From Chrysogorgia sp. JL179-B06 (Eukaryota; Cnidaria; Anthozoa; Scleralcyonacea; Chrysogorgiidae): DNA of 64,000 bases. The notes beneath the pieces are model-generated. The model was not told the origin of the DNA. It did no database searches and saw nothing but the letters and a program-made list of their open reading frames with translations. The stretch's first letter is position 1. Every line of letters begins with the position of its first letter. The DNA lies in assembly GCA_035772405.1 (NCBI GenBank), contig JAYKKM010000209.1, positions 2,150,001 to 2,214,000 of the forward strand, given 5' to 3'. Position numbers and translations under genes: made by a program. Below are positions 33,150-44,840 of the stretch, piece after piece.

Positions 33150-34585
33150 ATTTTTAATCACAATACTATCAAAAAAGGAAACTAAATTATATTTCACACC
33201 ATGGATAACCTCGGGATTAAAAGTATCAACACAAAATAAATTATTTTAGACATTATAAAAAGACAAGAAATAATTATAGCTATCATAAATATTTCTCTTC
33301 TAATCAATCTAATATAAAGAATACATGGAAGGGCATAAAACAATTAATCAGTCTTAAATCTAAAGCCAAGCTCAGACCTACAAAAATTTTAAAAATAGAA
33401 ACAGATTACTAATCCCAAACAAATTGCAAATGAATTTAATAAATACTTTGCAAATGTTGGAAAAAATTAGCAGCTACTACTCCAGTTAGCAATATGTCAT
33501 TTAATGATTACATAGATCATCCTCAATTTAATTTTTTTCTGTTTCCCATTTCAACATTTGAAAATATTATCTCTGGTTTAAATGATAATAAAGCAGTTGG
33601 TCCCTATAGTATCCCTGTTCCTTTATTAAAACTTTTGAAATGTGATATCAAACCCCATTGGAAATTCTTTTTAATTATTCAATCACTTCTGGTACTGTCC
33701 CTGATCAGATTAAAATTGCCAAGATAATTCCAATTCATAAAAGGGTTCCTTATTGCTTACCTCTAATTATAGACCTATATCTATACTCTATTATATCTAT
33801 ACTCTATTTTTAATAACATTTTAGAGAGATTGATATTCAATAGACTAATGGCTTATTTCAACAAATTAAATATTCTCTATGATAATCAGTTTGGTTTTAG
33901 ATCTAACCATTCCACGTCCCATGCTCTTATAAAATTAGGAATGCTATTGACTCTGCCAGGTACTCATGTGGTATATTTATAGATCTGTGTAAAGCGTTTG
34001 ACAGTCGGGGAAGGCTAAAAGGGATGACTCAAAAGGACCTTTCTGTTTTTTTCTGTTTTTTATTTTTCGTTAGGTTATGGATAGCTACGGTTAAGGCTAG
34101 GTTTAAGGTTAGGATCAAGGTTAGGGTTGGGGTTAGGATTAAGATTAGGGTTAGAATTAGTAGTTCTAAAAAATGTAAAGGTCCTTTTGAGTCATCCCTT
34201 TTAGCCTTCACCTTGACAGTCAATCATAAAATTTTACTAAGTAAACTTGAAAATGATGGCATAAGAGGAACTGCATTTGATTGGTTTGTTTCATAATTAG
34301 AGAATAGAAAACAATGTCTCTAGGCCATATTGATTCCGATTATCAACAGACAATTTGTGGAGTACCACAGAGATCGGTGCTGGGGCCTTTATTATTCTTA
34401 ATTTATATAAATGATATATATATATATATATATAAATGTTCTAATATTTTAGAGTTTCATCTTTTTGCAGATGATACAAACTTATTTCTTAGTGATAATA
34501 ATATTCACAGATTAGAATTAAACAATGTTAATCAATGGTTAAGTGTTAGTAAAAACGTACGTATAAACGTAAGGTACGTATAAAC
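33150..34585 (+). pseudogene. LINE reverse transcriptase, fragmented
   Basis: Pieces in changing frames: WKGIKQLISLKSKAK, then ISGLNDNKAVGPYSIPVPLL (RT motif 1 region), KAFD before a MITE insertion and VNHKILLSKLENDGIRGTA after it, CGVPQRSVLGPLLFLIYIND, and LFADDTNLFLS with the FADD catalytic box. A TA microsatellite expansion sits in the codons after YIND (34,410-34,432). Jockey/CR1-like. Dead by many breaks. Confidence 0.75.
34007..34212. mobile_element. 206-bp MITE with 9-bp target duplication and telomere-like core
   Basis: TTGACAGTC at 33,998-34,006 and 34,213-34,221 flank 36-base inverted ends (GGGGAAGGCTAAAAGGGATG..., one mismatch). The interior (34,068-34,160) is made of GGTTAGG, GGTTAAGG and TTAGGG words. 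It interrupts the KAFD motif of the LINE RT. A 9-bp duplication and G-rich ends fit Mutator-like MITEs. Confidence 0.9.
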
Positions 34586-34643
34586 GTATATTTAAAATTT
34601 TAATTCGCATTAACATTCATTAGGAACAAAAAATTATAATTAA

Positions 34644-35688
34644 ATGCAAGTAACCATTTTCATGGAAACAGAGATTCTAATATCTAAACGCCGCAATATC
34701 ACGTCTGAGTTGCATGAAATGGACAACGAGACGTTGGACAGCAACCTACGTTTATTTTACGATGAAGTAAAGGCGCAAGACGGCAAAGATTATAGTAGGT
34801 CCACTCTGCTAGGAATACGAAGTGGTTTGGAGAGGCATCTCAACAGTCCACCACATCATTCAAGAGGTCCAACGTTGTCCTGAACGCTAAAATTAAATAA
34901 TTGAAACGTAAAGGTAAATGGTGAAGACCAGTGATGTACTCGACTGTTCCAATCCCCTTGGATTACAGCGAAATGTGTGGTTTAACACAGCCTTCTTTTG
35001 GTGTCGTCGAGGTCGCGAAGGTCAAAGAGATTTGATAAAACAAAGTTTCGTGTTTGCTCAAGATCCGACTGGCGAAGAGTATGTAACGATGGCCCATTGT
35101 GAATCGTCAAAAAATCATCCAGGTGGAATAAATGATATGGAGAGCTTTAAGCATATGGGACGAATGTACAAAACTCAACAAGAAAATGATGGCTACAGTG
35201 CCTTGAAGCTTTATATATCCAAACTAAATCCATCCTGCGAAGCCTTATTCCAGTACCCGAAACGTCAGTGATCGTCGGTCGATACCGTTAATTACGAAAA
35301 CCGTCCTCTCGGTGTGAACAAAATCGGAGATATGATTAAGATTATTAGTTCTGCTGCTGGCTTGTCTACAATTTACACCAACCATTGTGTAAGAGCGACA
35401 TACATTACTCTTTGGTCCGATGCTGGCTTGACAAACCGGCACATGTCCATTTCATGCCACCGAAACAAGCAGTCGCTTCGATCAGCACTACAACCGAAGA
35501 CCATTAACATCACAGCTGAAGCGTTACAGCGACGTACTCATCACAATCTCTTGGTGATGAAAGTTTTGATGAGCATCAACTACAACGAAGACGTGTCCTT
35601 CAGCTTGCTTCCAAATCAAATGCCCCAACAACAACAACGATCACTTCGCAGACTTCACATCCATACATGTCCAATACTGTCGACCTGA
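34644..35688 (+). pseudogene. Crypton-type tyrosine recombinase (broken)
   Basis: Three pieces: 34,644-34,883 (TLDSNLRLFYDEVKAQDGKD, STLLGIRSGLERHLN, N-terminal SAM-like region), then in another frame 34,918-35,271 (WFNTAFFWCRRGREGQRDLI, VFAQDPTGEEYV) and, after an in-frame TGA at 35,269, 35,314-35,688 (RPLGVNKIGDMIKIISSAAG, YTNHCVRATYITLWSDAGL). The last part holds the recombinase H-x-x-R (HCVR) box. The next box, usually G-H-R, reads CHR here. The layout is that of the KIAA1958/DUF3504-like Crypton recombinases. No target duplication is expected for this superfamily. The usual C-terminal Tyr is not identified. Confidence 0.7.
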
Positions 35689-37737
35689 TACGGGTCGTAA
35701 ACCAAACTTAACGACCCATACGATGTCCAATACTGTCGCATTCATACGAATGGTATATGTAGATTAACGAGTCGTTAAACTGTCCAGTTCATACAAATGG
35801 TTATGTACATTGACGAGTCGTTAGTTCCTACGGATCGTATATCAATGAACACGACTTGACATTTGATATATAGTATACGTCACTATATATACATATTAAC
35901 ATCAAGCTGTGCTCGTCGTCAACAAGGGACAGCAAAAACACTAACGACTCGTATCATTTCGTACGGTCGCAACACTAAACTTCACGACTCGTCAATTAAT
36001 GAAATACATCGCACTTTATAATAGCTGTGGTCAACAACATTACAACTTCACCGATTGACTACCTGTCACAAAAGTGAATATTGTATGTGATGTGGTATAT
36101 GTGATATTGCTTCGTTTTTTAAAAACCACGATTACTTGGCCCTTTCTCAGTACACAACGATACATCTCTTCTTCAACGAAAGCTATATATACGCTGCGGC
36201 TGCTTATAAACAACAGCCATCTACTTCATTATACGTGCTGTTGCTTCGTTTTTAAAAAAACACGTGATTACTTTACCCTTTCTCAGTACGCAATGATACA
36301 TCTCTAACGAAACCTATATATTATATACAGGTGTCATTAACCGGGAGCCATATTACATATATATAATGTCATTTTCCTTAATCCTTCGGTTCTTTAAATG
36401 CGAAAATTGCTTTATCCTTTCTTACTATATATAGCACGGGTAACAATGTCAATTATTTATACCTTCATATCATGAAACACTGATAAAATATCAGTATGAA
36501 CCACAAAAAATATACCGCCACCATGCATCATTCTTAATTCACATATAATCATGTTGTGATATCCAAGCCATCCCGCCCATTTCCATCGCTACCTAACTAT
36601 ATAATCAACTATATAATATTTCAAACATCGCGACAATCGTAACCGATGCATAATTTTCAATCTACATGCACCGCTAACCTACTTCATTGGCGCACAACTC
36701 ACGCCCGCTTCAACTAACGTCCAATTTGTCATGTTCATGCCCAATGTAATACTTCCGATTATGCACATGACAAGTTCAACGTATATATATATGAATTGAA
36801 ACAATTTAGTTAGACGTTAAAAGTTCCATGGTAAAAGTTCCATAGCTTCGGTTGGATTAATCATTTACGTCAATCAATCAACAACCCAAGGCGGCTAAAC
36901 TGTCCTAATTATCAACAAACATTTCATAACATGCCATGCATTAATGAAGCAAACTCTATGCTTTGGCACATGCACCCTAAAATTACACCTGTATTTATAT
37001 CAACAACTCTAAAAGCACTACAGGTTCAAAATAGTATATTTAACTTATATAGCAAAGTGAAAGGGCGGTAAGTAAGGTATCCGTCGCTCGTTGTTTGCCG
37101 TTTGATGCGTGAATTTCAAAGTTTCCGGCAAGATCGCGCAGTTTCCTGGCAAAGCCAATAGTATAACATCCTTATATTCCATGAGTAAAGAAACAGATGA
37201 GATATTACGCTACTTCGCTTGAAACGAACGCTCACTGCTGTAAATCATTCCCATTTGTATTGGACAAGAATGAACATGCTGACAAATGACGGCACGAAGA
37301 GTGCGGTTCACAATATTCGACAAACTCTGAGTCAGAATCACTACAAACTGATTCAAACGACTTTTAACAGCTTATTATGTCGTAACAAGATAACCAAACA
37401 ACAAAAAAATGTAATAAACCGAGGCGAGGTAGTTGTATTAGTTCACCAGTCGTTACTTGTCTTTTACGAATCGTGAATACACTTACGAGTCGTACGACTC
37501 GTGAACTTTTTGACCCTCTACCTTACACCCAGTGCACAGACTATAAGTATATTAGTTCACCAGTCGTTACTTTGTCTCTTACGAATCGTGAATACGCTTA
37601 CCAATCCTACGACTCGTTTACCAATCGTATATTTGATGACACTATTCGTGAAATACAATTACAATTCGTGATACATACGGATCGTTAGCCAACTTTCACG
37701 AAAATAACGACCAGTATACATGCGACAGTATTGGACA
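35668..37737. mobile_element. 2-kb inverted-repeat element rich in ACGAGTCGT words
   Basis: TGTCCAATACTGTCGCAT starts at 35,724 and its reverse complement ends at 37,737; a second left copy (TGTCCAATACTGTCG) starts at 35,668. Within about 350 bases of either end there are many ACGAGTCGT/ACGACTCGT and TTACGAATCGTG words, often in opposite orientations, as in transposase-binding subterminal repeats. The middle (36.1-37.4 kb) has duplicated pieces around 36,100 and 36,240 (GTTTTTAAAAAA...CACG, CCCTTTCTCAGTACRCAA) but no recognisable protein. No clear target duplication. Confidence 0.6.
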
Positions 37738-38041
37738 ACCATCAGACTTCAAGTTCAAACGTTCACATCCAAAATCTCCCTCAGTTTGGTTCTCTGTTTA
37801 GCAGTTTCTCCATCGGGAATGTAAATTTCCATCTACAGCAATGAACTTGTTTTTCGCTACTTAATAGTTGCTTACAAACGTTTAAAACCCTTGTCTAAAT
37901 TTGTTTTTCCACTCTGTGATCATGTTTCCCTCGAGGCTCGATTTGCTAGCTCAACAGGGGGCCATTATATAGATCTCTCTGATACCATGGTAGTTGACGA
38001 ACTTTGGGAGAATTGACATATTTATCAAAGTGTATTAATTA

Positions 38042-38721
38042 CTACTTATTGACGAGCGAGCCGAGGTCTGTGCAGAAAACGGAGGTACGATATTTCACTA
38101 GTACAGACCGAACAAGCGAGGTCAATAAGTAGTTTATTATATGACCACAAATGTTGTGAACGTTCTGTGAAAACTCTACAGTTTTAGGCTCGTACTCGCC
38201 ACCATCTTTCTTGCGAACTAAACCAAAATGGCAGATGTTTTCCAATTTTTAAAGTACTTTCCGTTTCGCTAGATTCCTAAAATTTCTACCTCGAATAGCA
38301 TTTTTCATTTGCTTTTGTTTGACATATTGTTCAAGGTTGTGCGTTAAGTATAGTTGGAAAAAACCCACCTGAAATTCTACATTACCTGCGAGAAGTAAAT
38401 GTTATATTATCACGAACAATGTTACGAACGTTTTGGACATTTTAAAAAGTTTCACATAACGCGGAAACCTGAGCTATACATCAAATGAAAGCTTATAAAA
38501 TTTCTAACAACATACCTGCACGGTATATTTCAACAATGAGTAGTTCTGAAATTATTATCCATCTTGTTGCGTATAATGACATGACTTTTCATTTTGTTTA
38601 TAAAATTTTCACTGTCAGCAACTGTTAGCGGTCCGGAACGGCAGATTCCGGACCGCTCAGGAACCAATCAAATTGCCGGATTTCACGTTCCGGACCGCTC
38701 ACGAAAATAGTCATATAATAA
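38042..38721. mobile_element. Third foldback element: hairpin plus TTATTATATGAC-bounded tail
   Basis: Hairpin arms CTACTTATTGAC...GGTCTGTGC and GTACAGACC...GTCAATAAGTAG lie at 38,042-38,132. Then TTATTATATGAC (38,134) pairs with GTCATATAATAA (38,710). Near the right end are the palindrome AGCGGTCCGGAA/TTCCGGACCGCT (38,628-38,658), AACCAATCAAATTG and another CGTTCCGGACCGCTCA. The plan matches the other two foldbacks although the sequence does not. Confidence 0.6.
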
Positions 38722-38990
38722 TAAAGTTTATTATGTCATTCGTCTGTGGTTATTTTATAAAAGAAATTCCCAATGGTTTTCCATGTTTGGATACTCTGAT
38801 CCAAACACTTGGGATGTTGCTCGACTTTCGAAACGCTAAAAACACCCGCCTAGTGGCTCGCGAAGAACGATATAATGTATGTTTCACAATAGTATATTTA
38901 GTAATATTACATATTACATTTTCTATCCCACAATATCCCAAAATGTCCCACAATTTCATGGTTCATGGGGTCCACGAAATCATTTTCAAC

Positions 38991-40115
38991 ATGGCTTCCG
39001 AACAGCAACCTTGTTGTGTTTGTGGATTGACGACGAAATATAGTTGTATTCTTTGTGCTCGACGTATCTGTAATCGTTCAGAATGTTCTGTGCCAGAAGA
39101 GAACGACGATATTGATGGTTGAGTTGCCAATAAAAGTGTGGCTTATTGCAGAGATTGCAATTTTCAACCGGGAGAGAGTCGGGAGACGGTCGAACACGAA
39201 CAAAGGAGACGACTCCACAAAGGCAAAGAAAAATACGGGAAGAAAGACTTTATGGCCTGCAGAACACCTCGACGACATGGTCGACACCATTACGAGTAAC
39301 GAGAGCTTTAAGCGAAAGCTGATATTCACGAATAACAAGTGAGCAACCAACACCGTGGTTTATGAACTCATTTTCAAACAGATAAAGGAGAGACATCCAT
39401 CGTTCTCTTTCACCCTTCCTCAAATGAGAACGAAATTTAAATGGTGTATCAGCACCTGCAAGAAAGTGGCGTTGACTATACAGACTGCAACTGGTATAAA
39501 AACGTTTCGTTGAAGACAAAGGTTTTGGGAAGTGGTTTGATGTCCTTTTTCCTCTGATAAAAAGCAGAGATTCGTGTCAGCCAGAACAGGCCATTGAACG
39601 ATCGACCAGCACTCCAAGCTCAAGTGCATGCAGTACACCCACACCAGTGAGCGAATTAGATGGAAATTAAGCGGATGGTGAAACTATGGCAATGTTTGTC
39701 CCTATCAAGAAAAGGAAGAGAAAGGAAGAAGAGCCATGCCCAGCAGAAAAAGTTCTAAAACTACTGGAAGGAACTTTTACAGTTCATGAAAGAAGATGCG
39801 GAGAAATCTAGGCAGCATGAACTAGAATGCCTTAAGCTTTTGGCCAGTCAAAGTCATGGACCGTATGGTCAGGTATATGCACCTACAGTACCCCAAACAT
39901 GGCAGCTGGATCACTCGGCTCCACATCAAAGCTTTCATGAGCACCACCTCAATCTTGGAGGCATTTTGAGGCACAGGTTCCTCAAACACCACTGCTTCCT
40001 CAAACACCACCACATGGTAATTACCCAGACAACCGTGATGCAGCTAGTCCAACATTTTACCAGCCAAGGAACAATTATACACAACTATAAACAGCTTCTT
40101 TCATTATATACTTGA
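38991..40115 (+). pseudogene. PIF/Harbinger accessory (Myb/SANT-like) protein, broken
   Basis: ATG at 38,991 begins MASEQQPCCVCGLTTKYSC and continues with Cys pairs ILCARRICNRSEC, an in-frame TGA near 39,121 and YCRDCNFQPG. A shifted frame has LWPAEHLDDMVDTITSNESF and KRKLIFTNNK, then RTKFKWCISTCKKV, an acidic linker and QFMKEDAEKSRQHELECLKL (about 39,780-39,840). This order (zinc site, Trp-rich SANT-like domain, C-terminal helix) is that of a DNA-binding second protein, which Harbinger elements need beside the transposase. It is divergent from the transposase at 41.4-43.1 kb on -. Several frame breaks. Confidence 0.5.
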
Positions 40116-40653
40116 GTACAGCAGTTAACAATAATTTGTAGTTACTTCTTATTTATCCTATAGCTTTATTCAGTATTACCGTAGTAAATATAGTACTTCA
40201 TTACTAGTATATCTTGTTCAACACAATAAATAAATTTCATATTTCCAAGCATCCATGTATTGTTCTGTTTATTATATAAAATAGTCCTATTGCTGTACAA
40301 AATATAACAGTAAACTTTAATGCGCTTCATGATGATGATCGACACGTGAGATTATCAATTTTATATTATTTAATATTTTATTCTCAGAAGTTGTTGACTC
40401 TTGTAAAAATCTTTACCTAAAATTTCTTTTATATATATATATATATAATATATACTCAAATTATGAGGAAAACACAAAGGAAATCAGTAGTGTATCAGTA
40501 GTTGCATATCTGATACAAAATCCTCTTGATTTACATTAACTTCAATTTTCTCGGCTAAAATAAACCCAATTGTCCAATTTTTATATTTTTAAATATATAT
40601 GACATATGTATTGCCTGCCCGATGAGCACATTCACATAAATGCATGAAAGACC

Positions 40654-41110
40654 AACCTCGTTCCCAGGGCATTTTGCCTCCACAGTGGAAGGTCTGCTAA
40701 AATGGCCCTGGGATCGGCTGGTCACATGACACCCAGAATTTCTGGGTGTTTAGATATGATAATTTTTGTGGTCTTTGTACCATTGCCTTTGTCTGCTTTG
40801 TTGACCTAAATAATTGAGAAATATTCAATGCTCTTCAGAGTTGTTCATGTCAGCATTCGTCGGCATAAAAGCAGCTAACAAGCTTAATAATCCACCATAC
40901 ATCCATGCTTATCTCTTACAAAAGGTATGAAGAAGCATATATCCAATTTAGCGATAGCTATCACTTCTAATTTGCTGTAAAATTTGAAGACAGCATTCAG
41001 ATTTAGATGAATAAATTATACTCGGCTGAATTGAGTTTTATGACAAGCCAATCCCAGGGCCATTTTCGCCAACCTTCCGCCGTGGAGGCAAAATGCCCTG
41101 GGACGAGGTT
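40654..41110. mobile_element. 457-bp MITE with AACCTCGTCCCAGGGC ends and 12-bp target duplication
   Basis: GCATGAAAGACC at 40,642-40,653 and 41,111-41,122 flanks inverted ends of about 65 bases, AACCTCGTTCCCAGGGC... on the left and AACCTCGTCCCAGGGC... on the right. Each end itself holds CCCAGGGC and GCCCTGGG as a sub-palindrome. The base before both copies is also T, so the duplication may be 13. No coding capacity. Confidence 0.85.
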
Positions 41111-41447
41111 GCATGAAAGACCATTTCGAATTTCATATATGTGCATAATTATCAACCGGATGCAAGTAAAACAAAGACAATGACTACAATCATGACAACC
41201 AGTATATGTTGTATTCAAATTTAATTTAGGTTTATTTTATTAATAGTACATATAAACTCAGGTAGATGATGAAAGTAGAAAAATCTGAAAGTTTAAAGTG
41301 TTTTATTTATTATTCATTTATGAGTTTGTAAAACGTGATTGGTAAAACTAAGTTCCTCTTGTCTATTTGGGAATAGACTACTAGTGCTAAATAAAAAACC
41401 TTATCATATAAATAGGAAAAGTATTTCCTTATTCCTATCTTCTATCC

Positions 41448-43131
41448 CTAGCACATGCCATGACCTTGTTTTTCTTTCCACAACTTTTCTTTTAACGCTT
41501 CTCGGATTTTTCCTGCCTGAACAGACGAATCTTTCACCTTACTGCTTTGACGCATATTCAGCAGGTTTCGGACAGTATCTCTGTCTCGTCTTTCCATGGT
41601 TGTTGGATCAGCTGCTATGTCAAGTTGGGGAGGGAATGGCTCATTGTGTTCGATACAAGTATTATGAAGAACAATGCAAGCTAATGTAATCACCTTCATT
41701 GTCTCCTGATTGCATTCACACTTTCTGTATAAGACCCTAAACCTCCCCTTTAATCGACCATAAGCAGCCTCAGTGACCATCCTTGCTCGGGATAGACCAG
41801 GGTGGTAAAAGGGTGGCATGTGTGAAGGGCTTCATTATCCAATTGTGCATGGGAATGCAGAATCTGCTACAATAAGGACCAACTTTGACTCCACCAATCA
41901 TTTTGGAAATTGTAGGAATAATGTTATTTTCTGTGATGTCTTTCCAAACCTGAGTGGACTGCAAAATTATGGAATCATGAGAATTTCCAGGAAAGCCAAC
42001 ATTAGCCCAAACAAACCGGTATTTTGCATCGACCAGACCAATTAAAATCACTGAATAGAAGTTCTTGAAGTTGTGGTATTCTTTGGCAGCTTCAGCGCCC
42101 CCATCAGGACATTTTATAGAAATATGGCAACCATCAACTGCAGACCAACAGCAAGGGAACTGCCATCTTTCTTCCATGTCAATTATTTTTTCTTTCATGT
42201 GTTCTTCTGAGGAAGGAAAATGGACAGAAACAGCGTCGTGCCATATATTACGGACAGTTGCTTCACATACTTCAATAACTATCCCTTGGATGGTAGCTAT
42301 CCCAAGACCAGATATCTCTGATAGCGTGTAGTAATAATCACCACGAGCCAGTCTGTAAAGACAAATCCCTAATCTGCACGCAGGGGATATTGGCTCTTCG
42401 GTTACCACAGCTTTATTCAATTTGTGTTCTATTTTACCGAGAATAAGCGTGAAGACATTTGAAGTTGTGGTATTCTTTGGCAGCTTCAGTGCCCCCATCA
42501 GGACATTTTATAGAAATATGGCAATCATCAACTGCAGACCAACATCAAGGGAACTGCCATCTTTCTTCCATGTCAATTATTTTTTCTTTCATGTGTTCTT
42601 CTGAGGAAGGAAAATGGACAGAAACAGCGTCGTGCCATATATTACGGACAGTTGCTTCACATACTTCAATAACTATCCCTTGGATGGTAGCTATCCCAAG
42701 ACCAGACATCTCTGATAGCGTGTAGTAATAATCACCACGAGCCAGTCTGTAAAGACAAATCCCTAATCTGCACGCAGGGGATATTGGCTCTTCGGTTACC
42801 ACAGCTTTATTCAATTCGTGTTCTATTTTACCGAGAATAAGCGTGAAGACATTTCGTGGCATCCGAAAGGTATTCCTAAAGCGCTTCTCTGAGTAACTTG
42901 CCCCATAGAGAATTCCACCAATTTGTTGTTCTTTCGAGTCGACGACACGAACGAATTCGTAGTGGCGTTTCAGGCTTAGAAGACGTAACTACAAGCAGTG
43001 TCAAGCACAGTTGAAAGATCTTCTTTCTTCTACTTAAGATGTAGTACAATATTCGGAGTTGTCTCAGCTGTCTCTTTTCTTATTTGAAAAATTTGCTTCA
43101 GGATGATCGCTCTTGTAGGCGCCATTTCGCT
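41448..43131 (-). pseudogene. PIF/Harbinger transposase (HARBI1-like), broken by tandem duplication
   Basis: The start at about 43,131 reads MAPTRAIILKQIFQIRKETA. A frame further on reads RHYEFVRVVDSKEQQIGGIL and YSEKRFRNTFRMPRNVFTLI. The core has LYRLARGDYYYTLSEISGLG, the first Asp in WSAVDGCHISIK, the second in WANVGFPGNSHDS, and the Glu in EAAYGRLKGRFRVL (after a 1-nt shift near 41,810). So the DDE triad is recognisable. A 394-bp segment is duplicated inside it (42,066-42,853), and the upstream copy has a TGA after WQFP. It would need the accessory protein at 38.9-40.1 kb to move DNA. Confidence 0.8.
42066..42853. repeat. 394-bp tandem duplication in the Harbinger transposase
   Basis: 42,066-42,459 and 42,460-42,853 match at all but a few bases. 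Differences include the codon that becomes TGA in the second unit and a GAT for GGC change in the VDGCH motif. Confidence 0.95.
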
Positions 43132-43174
43132 TTAAACTTTGGCGGGAGATGCAATCAACAACAGCGCTATTTGG

Positions 43175-43301
43175 CCGGTGTCATATTTCGACTGTCGCAT
43201 TAAATGCGACCATTAAATTCGACGTCTAAACCGAACGGTCTCACTTCCGGCGCATGATCGTCGCATTAAATGCGACGGAACTTCGACGTCCAAACCAGGC
43301 C
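43175..43301. mobile_element. Right end of the PIF/Harbinger element
   Basis: The end reads inward GGCCTGGTTTGGACGTCGAA and is followed outward by TTA (43,302-43,304), the Harbinger target trinucleotide. The unit GTCGCATTAAATGCGAC plus TTCGACGTCYAAACC occurs twice in a row. The left end, expected as GGCCTGGTTTGG on + preceded by TTA, was not found up to 38 kb. Confidence 0.65.
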
Positions 43302-43489
43302 TTAGTAAATATAATTGTGATAAAAGTAATTTCTGTCTTAGTGATAAGCCCCCACTTATGTTGCTGCACCCAAAAATTAACAAGTTTGGATGTATTTAGT
43401 TTGATGTCCTATGAAACAATTAAATTCAGACAATACAAAGCTCTGAGAGATATTGTCCACTGGAAATTTATTTAGTTTGTCAAATGAAG

Positions 43490-44396
43490 TGGCTATTATC
43501 TAATTCAAGTAATTTAGAACTAAAAGAAGTACTGTTCTTTAGTTTCAAACTGCGTATACGTATTTCTAGTATTACTCCAGTTCTGGGCCTTCAATTTCCT
43601 TTCCATGTTAATTTTACAATGCTTTCGCACATCCCTAAAACATACATGTTTTCTGGAGGGTTTCGCAGGAATAAAAGGCAATACCATGACAGCTAGGTGG
43701 TCCGATCTTACAAGGCTTTGAAATACAGTTGGTGGCTTCCACAGAAACGGGCAATTAGTCAAAAATACATCCAGAGTTCGCTGTCCTCTAGTTGGAGCTT
43801 TGACGATTTGCTGCATGGCCTGCTGACTCATAAGGTCCCTTATGCTCAATTGGTTGATGTCACCAGCAATAATAATCTTAGCATCAGGATCGCTGCACAA
43901 AATTTGATAACAAGTATCGGACATGAAGTTCAGCAAATCTGTTGCATCATAAACTGGATCCGGTGGATGATAAACAGCCGCCACATGAAACTCTGAATTG
44001 GACGTTATAATATTGCACCATACACATTCACAGTTTCTCCCTGTATTTAACACCTTGACTTGCCAATCATTCCTACAAATTATAGCTACTCCCCCTCCGG
44101 CTCTCTCCTCAGCACGATATTTCCTTATAAGCATGTAACCTACCGGGCAAATCAGGTGTGTTGTTACTCTATTATTTAGCCAAGTTTCCGAAACAAAACA
44201 AATATCAATCAAGTTAGATGTAAGTTCTGCATGAAGGGCCGGGGGAAGCGTCGGCCTTCGCTGAAGAGCGAGCATTCAACACCATACATTTGGGAACGAT
44301 CTTGGGTGGAGTGGGTCCTTGTTTATCACTAATATTTACTGCAGTCAGTGTACGAAGACGATTTATACCTTCAATTTTTGCCTGATGACCACTCAA
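43490..44396 (-). pseudogene. LINE APE-type endonuclease fragment
   Basis: A frame from 44,396 ends PKCMVLNARSSAKADASPG and after a shift near 44,240 continues LTSNLIDICFVSETWLNNRV, GYMLIRKYRAEERAGGGVAI, FHVAAVYHPPDP, KIIIAGDINQL and VRSDHLAVMVLP. These are endonuclease motifs in order: SETW, the Y-x-P-P region, G-D-x-N and S-D-H. No reverse transcriptase follows below 43,500. CR1/L2-like. Confidence 0.75.
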
Positions 44397-44534
44397 GCAT
44401 ACCCTGCAAGAAATGCCAATAATTACTGGGATTTTCGCCGCTCTTTAATTTTTCTACCGCTTCTACATCTCCGGTATCTCCAAATGAAGTTCCCTGCAGG
44501 ATGGGCAGTTGAGCAAAGGCAGTGGTGCATTTGA

Positions 44535-44840
44535 ATGGAATAAACTTGATGAAAACCTTAAAACGTTGCCACTGAAATCTTTTAAGCGAAAGCTTAAGCT
44601 CTTTTTCATCGAGTCATATTCACAGTAATTTAAAATAAGCTTAATTTACATTATCTTGTAACTCATTCTTAAATAAACTAAAAGGTACCTATATTAACTA
44701 ATTTATTATTTACCTTTATTTGTTAATATATGTTTTTTTTGTATCATTACTGTGTTTATAACTCTCGTCCTTGTAACCCAATTAAACATATTTTATTGGA
44801 AATAGCACTATATAAATAAATAAATATTATTATAATATTT
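44535..44840 (+). pseudogene. LINE 3' end fragment
   Basis: GAFEWNKLDENLKTLPLKSF then KRKLKLFFIESYSQ and a stop, followed by about 190 bases ending in a TAAATAAATAAATATTATTA tail, is the C-terminal end of a CR1/Jockey-like protein. Truncated at the 5' side. Confidence 0.6.

Noticed and set aside
38991..39120. Cys pairs CCVCG...CNRSEC read as a separate zinc-finger gene
   Set aside because: The reading continues after one TGA with more Cys and then the SANT-like region, so it is better taken as the N-terminus of the Harbinger accessory.
43697..43996. 99-residue plus-strand frame
   Set aside because: Antisense of the LINE endonuclease whose motifs are clear on -.
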